A DNA stretch of 64,000 nt from Nostoc sp. TCL26-01 (GTDB lineage Bacteria; Cyanobacteriota; Cyanobacteriia; Cyanobacteriales; Nostocaceae), in assembly GCF_013393945.1 (NCBI RefSeq), contig NZ_CP040297.1:434001-498000 (forward strand), in the 5' to 3' direction. Under the pieces are notes generated by a model, which made no database searches, had not been told where the DNA came from, and worked only from the letters and a program-made list of their open reading frames with translations. Positions 28,401 through 40,400 of this stretch are shown here, in pieces (the stretch's first letter is position 1; every line of letters starts with the position of its first letter). The translations under genes and the position numbers were made by a program.

Positions 28401-31400
28401 CTGAGTAATGGTACAGCAACAGCACCTGCTGATTATACTAATACCCCCATTACTGTTAACTTCGCGGCGGGAGAAACTAGTAGAACTGTTCCAATTCCCA
28501 TCATTAATGACTCGGTATTAGAGGCGACAGAAACCGTCAATTTAACTTTAACTAATCCTATTGCTGGTGCAACATTAGGAACTCAAAAAACAGCCATCCT
28601 GAATATTGTTGATAATGATGCTGTACCTGGAGTTGTTCAATTTAGTAACACTAGCTATTCTATTAATGAAAATGGTACGCCTGTAACTGCGGTAACTTTA
28701 ACTCGCACAGGCGGAAGTGATGGCGCAGTTAGCGTTACAGTGAACTTGAGTAACGGCACAGCCACAGCAGGCAACGACTATTATAATAGTCCAATTACAG
28801 TTAACTTTGTCGATGGCGAAACCAGCAGAACTGTCACCATCCCCATCATTGATGACAGTAATTTAGAAAGCAGCGAAACTATCAATTTAAGTCTTACTAA
28901 TCCCACCAATGGTGCAACAGTTGGTTCACAAAATAGCGCAGTTGTCAATATTATCGACAATGATTTTAAACCGACATTAACCGTTAATATTGTTGGCGAA
29001 CAAGTTACCGAAGGCAATACGATTCAGGGAACAGTCACCCGCAACACCGACACCACAACGCCTCTGACTGTCACCTTAGTTAATAGCGACAATACTCAAA
29101 TTACTGTACCGACAACAGTCACTATTCCGGTAGGGGCAAATTCTGTTAACTTTAGTATTACGGCTGTCGATGATAATTTAATTGAACTGCCGAAAAATTA
29201 CAGTATTATCGCCTCAGCACCGGGATTTATCAGTGGTTCAGATAGCGTTGGTGTCATTGATAATGATGCAGTAACTCTCAGCTTAACGATTGATACCACT
29301 AATATAAATGAGAATGGCGGGAAGGCGATCGCCACCCTCACCCGCAACATCATCACAGATATCCCCTTAGTAGTTCAACTGTCTAGTAGTGATACCACAG
29401 AAGCTACTGTCCCTGCTACTGTCACCATTGCAGCTAATCAAGCATCAGCTACCTTTGAAATTCAAGGCATTGATGACACCATTGTTGATGGTACACAAGC
29501 TGTAAGTATTACGGCGAAACCTACCTATACAAACACAGATGTAGCTGTACAAACAGGAAATGCCACTGCTAATTTAAATATCATTGATAATGAAAGTCCC
29601 AGTTTAAAATTAACCATTGATCGGGACTTTATTTCAGAAACAGGAACAGCCACAGCAACTATTACTCGGAATACAAATACAACTAGTGAGTTAGTTGTCA
29701 CCCTCAATTCTAGCGATACAACAGAAGCCACAGTCCCCAACACAGTGACAATTGCGGCTGGACAAACTTCCGCAACATTTACAATTACTGGAGTTAGTGA
29801 TGGGATTAATGATGGTAGTCAGACAGTCAATATTACTGCTTCAGCTAACGGGTTAAATAGTGGTACAGATAGCTTAGAAGTTACTGATATCAATGTCCCA
29901 GATTTAACTGTCACTAATTTACAAGGAATTCAACCAACCTATACAAGTAGACAATCTCAATTTACCTACACTGTTACTAATAATGGCACTATCAATGCGT
30001 CAGGAAGTTGGAAAGATAAAGTTTATTTATCTACAGATAACAAACTCGATGCTAACGATACATTATTAGGTGAATTTGGTTTAGGCAGTGCAGAAAATCC
30101 GGCTAACTTTGCACCCCAGACATCTTATCAACGTACTGTTAGTTATTTTGCCCCTCGTACTCCTGGACAGTATTATTTAATTGCCAGCACCGACACAGGT
30201 AATACAGTCAATGAAGGTGTAGGAATTGGTGAGAATAATAATACAACCATTACACCATTTACAGTCACACCATCCTATCGAGCAATAGTTTACACTGATA
30301 CAGAGACGGGTTTAGCCGGAAATTCTGTCATCTTGCGTGGACAAGCTATTAGTAACATCGATAATTCTCCCGTTACTTATGAATTTGTCAAAGTCAGGGT
30401 AGAAAATAACGGAAATATCCGAGAATTTGATTCATTTACGGATGGTAACGGTAACTTTGTCAGACAGTTTAATCCCCTCCCAGGTGAAGCAGGAACTTAC
30501 AACATTAACGCTTATTTTCCTGGTTTTGCTAATGAAGATAGCACCGCAGAAGACCAATTTACTCTATTAGGAATGCGGTTTGAGCAGAATGACCAATTTT
30601 TGCAACAGGTAGCACAAAAAATAGTTGAAGGGACAACCTTTAACGGACAAGTCAAACTGCAAAACCTGAGTAATGTTAGCTTGTCAGGATTAACTGCAAA
30701 TATTATCGATGCACCGAGTAATTGGACTGTAGAAGTTACACCACAAAAAACCAGCCTCGCCGGGAATGAAGAAATTACAGTCAACTACAACATCACCGTT
30801 CCTGATGACAGTTTACTCTACGACCAATTACAAATTCGTCTCAATACAACTGAAGGAGTCACTGCCACTTTACCTGTAACAGTGAATGTCGAGCAAATTT
30901 TACCGCGCTTAGTAGCTGATACCAGCAGCTTACAAGCTAGTATGCTGCGGGGAGGACAAACTTTAGTTGAATTTACCGTTACTAACCAAGGGGGAATTGC
31001 TTCTGGGGAGTTAGATGTATTGCTTCCCGAAGCACCTTGGTTAAAGTTAGCTTCTCCTGTAGAAATACCTTCGCTAAATCCAGGGGAGTCTGCTAAGGTT
31101 TCCGTGTTATTACAACCATCTGCAACTCAAGAATTAACAGTTTATAACGGCGATTTAGTAATTGCAGGTGCGGAGACATCGTTAAGATTACCTTTCAATT
31201 TTCGTGCGGTTTCAGAGGCGAAAGGCAACCTAAGTATTAATGTAGTAGATGAATTATTCTTCTTTACTGAAGGTTCACCAAGGTTAGCAAATGCCACAAT
31301 TTCGCTGATCGATCCGTTTAGTGGTAGGGTGATATTTTCTGAACAAGATGCTGATGGATTTTTATCGAAAACGGATTTAGCTGAGGGATATTATAAACTT

Positions 31401-34400
31401 CGCATTAGTGCCGATAGTCATGATTCCTATGAGCAAAATATCTATATTGGTGCAGGTGAAACAGAAGATGTCCAAGCATTCTTGTCAAGACAAACAGTTA
31501 AATACACATGGACGGTAACACCGACAGAAATTGAAGACAGATATACAATTAGTATCGAAAGTGTCTTTGAAACCAACGTACCCATTCCTACCGTTGTAAT
31601 TGAACCTACATTTATTGACTTAGACAATTTGCAAGTCATTGGTCAAGTCATGCAAATTGACATCACAGCCACTAATTATGGATTAATTGCAGCTAAAGAT
31701 GTAAACCTCTTTTTTGGAGAACATCCTTTTTATAAAATCGAACCGCTAATTGATAACATTGATTCACTAGCTGCGAAGAGTTCGATTACAGTTCCGGTGC
31801 GTATCACTCGCATTGCTGACTTTGACACCCTGAGTAGTTCTGGTAATGAACTGTCTATCCAATCGAGTCCCTCCGTACCTTGTAGTATTTCTGGTGGTCT
31901 TGATTACTACTATGAATGTGCTGGCGAACAAATTAAAAGAGCAATTCCTCTCCCATTCTTAAATGTTGAAGGTAATTGTTTCACATCCGGCGGCTTCGGT
32001 GGTGGTTATGGTGGCGGTGGTTTTGGTGGTGGTGGCTATAGTGGCTATGGTGGTGGTGGCTATGTTACACCCATCACAGTCAATATTCAGCCTTCTAATT
32101 GCGATCCTTGCGTAGAAAAGACAAAGCAAGCAATTCTGAAGTGTGCCATTAGTCTTGTTCCATTAGTTGGTGGTTGGGAGCAATGTCCTACTGGCATCTA
32201 CGGTTGTATAACTGGAACTATTACTAAAGGGCCTAGTTTACTGGGAGGATTAGCTTGCCTTAAAGCTGCCTATGACTGCACTAAAGAAGCTGCCAAGCAA
32301 AGTCCTTTTGGCAAGGTTTTGAAAATATTAACGTGTACTTATGATATTGCTACTGCTTGTGGGTCGCCTTTTGGTGGCGGTTCAGGCAATGGTAATGGCG
32401 GTTCAGGCAATGGTAATGGTGGTTCAGGTAACGGCAGTGGTGGAGGTTTTTCATCTGGTGGTGGTGGCAACTTTGGGGGTGGCGGTGCTTCTGGAACTTT
32501 TAGTGCAGAATCATTAGCGTCTAGTTCAGTTCCTAAATCTGCTTTAGATTTAATTGGGAAGTATCAAAGTCGCTTGCAAACAGCCATTGATGCTCAAGCA
32601 TTTCTTTTTGGTGATGCAATTTGGCTTCAAGGTGAGGATGAAAATTTATTGAGTGATTGGCTAGGTAATTTTTTAAGCAGAATTAACGATGAGACAATAA
32701 ATGGAGCAAAAGTTTCTGAGACAGAGAGAAACGAGTTACTAAACTTTCCACTTCCTGAAGGGGTAACAAGTACTAATGTTAATCAGTTTATTGATCGCTG
32801 GAATCGTACCGTCGATTACTGGAGTGCAGGAATTTATAATTCTAATGATGTTCCGCTAGGACAAAATTCTGACTTCCTAGCGTTTGACATTTTAAACAAT
32901 AAATATTCTGCAGCTAATCAGGCAATTGAGCTAACTAAGGTTGAAGGCTTTAACGATATTACTGAAGCTTTGAAATCATCAGTGGATGAGTTAAAACAAG
33001 CTTTAGATGGTAGCGGTGGAGTTTGCGCCACCGTCAGAATCAAAATCGATCAAGAAGCAGTTATGACTCGTGCTGCTTTCTTGGGTAGTCTAGAAATCGA
33101 AAACGGTAACGCTACCAACTTAGAAAATATTTCAGTTACCCTGTTAATAACTGATTCTCAAGGAAACATTGTTAACGACTTATTTGGCATTACTTCACCT
33201 ATCCTCAGCAATATCACTGCTGTTGATGGCACAGGAATATTAACCGGAGATAACCCCAATACTTCCCAAGATGAAGGCATCGGTAGTGCTAAATGGACAT
33301 TCATTCCTACTAATTTAGCTGCACCAGAAATTGCAACTCAATACAGCATTGGCGGTACTCTTTCTTACAAAGAAAACGGTAGCCAAGTAACAGTTTCTCT
33401 CCTCTCTGCTCCCATCACCGTCTATCCCCAAGCGGAACTGTATCTCGACTACTTCCATCAACGGGATGTCTTCGCTGATGACCCCTTCACCAATGATGTT
33501 ATCGAAACCTCCGTTCCTTACTCCCTAGCTGTATTAGTCAGAAACCAAGGTAAAGGTGACGCGAAGAACTTAAAAATTACCTCCGGTCAACCGAAGATTA
33601 TTGATAATGAAAAAGGTCTGCTGGTAGACTTTCAAATTATCGGTTCGGAAGTGAATGGTACTGGTGTCAGTCCTTCTTTAACTGTCGATTTTGGTAATAT
33701 TGCTGCCGGACAAACCGCCGTTGCTGACTGGTTACTAAAATCTTCCCTACAAGGTAAATTCATTGAGTACAAAGCTACCTTTGAACATATCAATAATCTC
33801 GGTAAAGCCGAACTTTCCTTAATTAAAGATGTCAAAATTCACGAATTAATTCACAAAGTCCAAATTAACCAACCAACTGATGATGGACTTCCCGATTTCT
33901 TAGTTAACGATATCTTTGACGCGAAATTCACTCCTGATACTCTCTACTTCAGTCAGGGAGGAACAGCACCCGTCAATGCTGCAATTAATATCACCGCCGA
34001 TGCACCCGCAACTCTGAGTGACCTCAGCGTACAGGTTTCCACTACTGTTAACGCTGGCTGGAATTATTGCCGCCTCGCTGACCCCAGCAACGCCCAATTT
34101 GATATCCAAAAGGTACTGCGTGCAGACGGTACAGAAGTTAAACTAGATAATGTTTGGACAACAGACCGAACTTTCCCTGGTACAGGTCGTCCCGTCTACG
34201 AAAATATTCTGCATTTCCTCGACTACAACACCACCGCCGGAAATAGCACCTACACCGTCATCTACACTCCAGGCGGCCCCAGCATCACCGATATTATAGA
34301 TGTCACCCCAGACCCCCGTTCCACTGCTGTAAATGCCATTACCGTTGACTTCTCAGAAGCAGTTAAAGCTGACACATTCGATAGCAGCGATATTACTTTA

Positions 34401-37400
34401 ACTGTTAACGGTGGGGCAAATCTGATTACTAGTGCTGTCACCATTGTTGCTCAGTCGCCTACCCGTTTCCAAATTACCGGACTGAGTAACTTAACTAATG
34501 TAGATGGCACGTATCAACTCACAGTCAATGCAGCCGGAATTGCAGACATTGGCGGTAAATTCGGTACAGGCGCAGTTAGCGAAACCTGGATTAAAACAGC
34601 TACAGGTAACGCTGATACCACTGCACCGATAGTTACCGACATTGTAGATTTGTTGGCTGACCCCCGCAATCAACCTGTCTCTTCTCTCAACGTCATCTTC
34701 TCAGAAAAAATCGACCTTAGCACCTTCACTTGGCAAGATATCACCCTGACTCGCAACAGTGGCACGAATTTAATTACTAACGCTGTCACCGTCACCGCCG
34801 TTAACGATACCACCTACCGCATCAATGGACTAAGTGGGTTAACTACAACAGATGGAAATTACATCCTCACCGTCAACGGTAGCGGTATTCAAGATTTATC
34901 TGGTAACGCGGGTACAGGTACACAGTCCGAAACTTGGGTGATGGATACTGTTGCACCGACTGTTCCTACTAATGTTGCTGTCACAGCTACCCCATCCCCA
35001 AATAGCTTGCAGACAGCCTCGGCTAGTTTGGGAGTCCTCAACCAATTCGGGCAAATTCGGGTTAATAGTACTTCGGTGACTGTCACTGGTGATTTGGGTG
35101 AAGCGGGTTTACGTGTCTCCCTGATTGATAAAACCACCGCCCAAATTTTAGGACAAGCAACTGTCACCGGCACTAGCTTTAGCGGTGACATTCAACTCCC
35201 CTCTCCCGGTAGCAGAGATGTGGATGTGCGAGTGCAAGATGTTGCTGGAAATATCACGACAACTACTTTAAGTCTGTTTGCTGATGTCACTCAACCAACA
35301 ATTACTGAATTCCTCAACGTTCCGCAAAACTCTGTTATTACCCCTGTTGACTTTATTGATGTTCGCTTCTCAGAACAAATCAACCTAAATACCTTCGATA
35401 AAAACGACATCACCCTCTCACGCAACGGGGAAAATCTCACCCTCCCTGACACTGTAACCGTTACATATCTCTCCGGTACAACCTACCGCATCAATGGGTT
35501 AAGCAACTTCAACACCCCTGGAATTTATGAGTTACAGGTTGATGCAACCACAGTTCAAGATAACGCTGGTAATCTTGGAGATGCAGCAAAAACTACCAAT
35601 TTCACCATTGCTGCACCTCCTACTCCTGGCATTACTGTAACTCAAAGTGCTGGTAGCACAGTCGTCACTGAAGGTGGTAACACTGATAGTTACACTCTCG
35701 TCTTGAGAACTCAACCTACAGCAGATGTCACTATCACCTTAAATCCTGGTAGTCAAATTACCACCGATAAAACTACTCTCACCTTCACCTCTGCTAACTG
35801 GAATATTCCCCAAACAGTTACCGTCACAGCAGTTAACGACACTATTCCTGAAGGTAATCACACTAGCAGCATCAGTCACAGTGTCAGCAGTATAGATGCC
35901 AATTACAGTAATGTCACCTTACCTGATATCGCCGTCAACATCACCGATAACGATGCCGAAATTCGGGGGATGAAGTGGAATGACATCGATGGCGACGGTG
36001 TGAAAGATACAGGTGAACCAGGATTACAAGGTTGGACAATTTATCTTGACAGCAACAGCAACGGACAATTAGATAACGGCGAAATCTCAACCACCACCGA
36101 CGCTAACGGTAATTATCAATTTACCAATCTGCGTCCAGGAATTTACACTGTTGCGGAAGTACAGCAACCAGGATGGAAGCAAACTTTCCCCGGTACTAGC
36201 ATTACTACTACTAACGCTGACATTCCCCTGGCTATTCCCAGTTTAGATATTATTTCCCCTGGCGATCGCACTCAGATACAACTCAACTTTAGTGCAGCTA
36301 ATTACATAGTCAAGGAAGACGGCACAGCTATCACAGAAGTTTGGGTAACTCGCACAGGTAACAGCAGTAGTGCAGTTAGTGCCACACTGAGCTTTACTGA
36401 TGGTACGGCTGCTGGTTGTAGTTGTGCAGCTAGTTCCGTCAATAATGATTTCAATAATGTGCCGTTTACAATTACATTCGCAGAAAATGAAACCAGCAAA
36501 CTCATTTCTGTGCAAAATGCCCTGTTAGGTAATTCTCAAGCTATCAAGATTCGTAATGATAGCAAAGTCGAAGGCAATGAATATTTCACCATTAAGCTGA
36601 CTAACCCCACAGGTGGCGCGGTTCTTGGAAATCAAAGTATTGCTACTGTCACAATTATTGATGATGAAGCACCGTCAAATGTTACCGTTACGCCTCCCCT
36701 CGAAACTCCTAGTACCACGATTACTAGTGCAGGCGACTCTCAAGCAATTTCCTTGATTAACCTGAATAACTTCTGGGCAGATAGTCGCTTTGCTAACATC
36801 AAAGGTAATGGTTTCACAAGCGTCATTATTGACACTGGGATTGACTTAAATCATCCCTTCTTTGGGGCTGATGCTGATAATAACGGCATTGCTGATAAAA
36901 TCGTCTATCAATACGACTTTGCTGACAACGACGCAGACGCAAGCGATCAAAATAATCACGGTTCTCACATTGCCAGCATCTTTAGTAGTGTTGCCCCTAA
37001 TTCTAATATCATCGCCTTAAAAGTCTTTAAAGATAACGGTGCTGGTAGTTTTGCCGACTTGGAAAAGGCTTTGCAATGGGTAGCAACTAATAGCAATACA
37101 TATAATATTGCATCTGTCAACCTTTCTATCGGAGATAGTCAAAACTGGACTACAGCTACCTCTCGTTATGGTATTGGGGATGAATTAGCAGCGATCGCCT
37201 CCCAAAATATCATCATCAACGCCGCCGCCGGTAACAGTTTCTACCAATACAGCAGCAATTCCGGACTAGCTTACCCAGCCATCGATCCCAATGTGATCGC
37301 CGTCGGTGCAGTGTGGGCGGGTAACTTTGGCGGGCCGAAAAACTTTGTCGGTGGGGCAATAGATTATACAACTACGGCTGATCAAATCGCTAGTTTCTCC

Positions 37401-40400
37401 CAACGCGATCCTAATCTTTTAGATATCTTTGCTCCCGGTATCTTAATTACAGGTGCAAACGCCAACGGTGGGACAACTACCTTGGGTGGAACTAGCCAAG
37501 CCACCGCTTACATTACAGGTGTGGCAACCCTAGCACAACAGATAGCCCAAGAAAAACTCGGTCGTAAATTGACCGTCTCAGAGTTCCGTAATCTCCTGGA
37601 TACCAACAGTGTCATTATCAACGATGGTGATAACGAAAATGATAACGTTACCAACACAGGAGAAAATTACCCCCGCGTAGATTTGTTGAAACTGGCGGCA
37701 GGTATTCTCAGCCTCAGTGGTACAAGTCCTAATCCTGATCCCGTTAACCCAGGTAACAACAATAACAATAACGGCACGACCACATCGGATAATACCATCA
37801 ATCAAGTCCACACTATCAACCTAACAGCAGGTGAAGTACGCACAGGTATTGATTTCGGCAACCAACAAATCACAGGTAATCAAGCACCCACGGTTGCTAA
37901 CCCCATCGCCGATCAAAGTGTTAATGAAGATACAAACTTTACCTTTGTCATCCCAGCAAACACTTTTGTTGATGCCGATGCTGGTAATGTTTTGACTTAC
38001 ACTACAACTTTACCAAGTTGGCTAACCTTTGCTGCCGCAACTCGGACTATTAGCGGTACACCTACTAACAGTGATGTGGGTACTATTAATATTAAAGTCA
38101 CCGCTACTGATAATGCAGGGGCAAGCATTGATGATACCTTCACCCTGACAGTGACTAATACTAATGATGCACCAACTTTGGGGAGTGCGATCGCCAATCA
38201 AACCACGACAGAAGATACCCCCTTCACCTTGCAAATTCCTGCCAACACCTTTAGCGACATCGATGCAGGCGACACACTCACCTACTCGGCAACTACACCC
38301 AGTTGGCTAACTTTCAATACCACAACTCGCACATTTAGCGGTACACCTGGAAATAGTAATGTCGGTACTTTTAACATCACAGTCACCGCCACTGATAGCG
38401 CAGGGGCAAGTGTTGATGATATCTTCACCGTGACAGTGGCTAATACTAATGATGCCCCAACTTTGGAGAGTGCGATCGCCAATCAAACCGCCACCGAAAA
38501 CACTCCCTTCACTTTCCAAATTCCCACTAACACCTTCAGCGACATCGATGCAGGCGATACACTCACCTACTCGGCAAAATTAGAAAACGGTGCTGATTTA
38601 CCCAGTTGGTTATCCTTCAATCCCACAACTCGCACATTTAGCGGCACTCCAGGAAATGCCGATGCTAGTACACTCAATATTAAAGTTACAGCTACCGACA
38701 CCAGCAATGCTAGCGTCAGTGATATATTCGTACTGAATATTACTAAACTCATCAATAATATTGTCGGCACATCTGGCAATAACACCCTCACTGGCACACC
38801 CAATAATGACAACATTCAAGGCTTAGGCGGTAATGACACCCTATTTGGTTTAGCCGGAAACGATACCCTAAACGGTGGTACTGGCATCGATACCATGAAT
38901 GGCGGATTAGGCAATGATCTCTATATTGTTGATCACAGTGGCGATAAAGTCCTAGAAAATCCAGATGAGGGAACTGATACCGTTCGCGCATCAATTAGCT
39001 ATACTTTGAGCGAAAATGTTGAAAATCTAATTTTAACTGGTACAGGCAACATCTCAGGTGCAGGTAACGCACTCAATAACGTAATTACTGGTAATAGTGG
39101 TAGTAACACCCTCAATGGCAAAGCTGGTGATGATACCCTCAACGGTGAGGCTGGTAACGATACTCTCCGAGGAGAAGACGGAAACGATATTCTCAATGGT
39201 GGTGCTGGCAATGATATCTTAGACGGTGGACTGGGTGACGACGTAATGAATGGCGGTACAGGGGATGATACATACTATGTTGATAGCAGCAACGACCAAA
39301 TTACAGAACTAGTCAATGAAGGAACTGATACCGTCAATGCCAGTGTGAGTTGGACATTGGGGAATAATTTTAACAATCTGGTTTTGATTGGTACTAACGC
39401 CATTGATGGTACTGGTAACAGCATCAAAAATATCATCACAGGCAACATTGCTGATAACAACCTGTTCGGTGGTGATAATGATGATACCCTCAAAGGCAAT
39501 GCTGGCAACGACACTCTGGATGGTGGTGCTGGCAATGATACCTTAGATGGCGGGATTGGTGAAGATGTGATGATTGGTGGTGCTGGCAATGATACTTATT
39601 ATGTTGATAGCAGCAACGACCAAATTACAGAACTAGTCAATGAAGGAACTGATACTGTTAATGCTAGTGTGAGTTGGACACTCAGCAATAATGTAGAAAA
39701 CCTGATTCTCACAGGTAGCAATGCAATTAACGGTAGTGGGAATGGGTTAAAAAATACAATCACCGGTAACAGTGCTGATAACAGCCTGTCTGGTGGTGAT
39801 AACGATGATACCCTCAAAGGCAATGCCGGCAACGACACTCTGGATGGTGGTGCTGGAAACGACAACCTAGCTGGTGGAATTGGTGACGATGTGATGATTG
39901 GTGGTGTTGGCAATGATACTTACTACGTCAATAGCAGCAATGATCAAATTACAGAACTAGCTAATCAGGGAACTGATACAGTCCATGCCAGCATCACCTG
40001 GACACTAGGTAACAACTTAGAAAATCTCATCTTGAGTGGTAGTAGTGAGATTAACGGTACTGGTAATGCCTTCAGAAATAACATTACTGGTAATGCTAAA
40101 AATAATAGCTTATTCGGTGGTGACGAAAATGACACTCTTAGCGGTGGTGATGGAGATGATAGCCTTGATGGCGGTAATGGCAATGATACGCTGCTCGGTG
40201 GTAATGGTAACGATATACTTGTAGGTGGAACTGGAAGCGATCGCTTAACTGGTGGTACTGGAAAAGATATTTTTAGCTTCTCTTCACCTATTAGTGATGG
40301 CATTGACACCATTACAGACTTTAATTTTACTGATGATCAAATTCGGGTTGATGCTGCTGGTTTTGGTGGTGGACTTGTGAGTGGTACTCTGCTTGCGACT

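Noticed and set aside
38567..38815. Antisense frames through the Ig-like modules of the giant gene
   Set aside because: Shadow frames of repeated coding sequence with no start signals or family similarity.
39275..39913. Pair of similar 104-codon antisense frames rich in Pro and Ser
   Set aside because: They are mirror images of the near-identical RTX superrepeats on the coding strand; composition follows from GGT/GAT-rich repeats.
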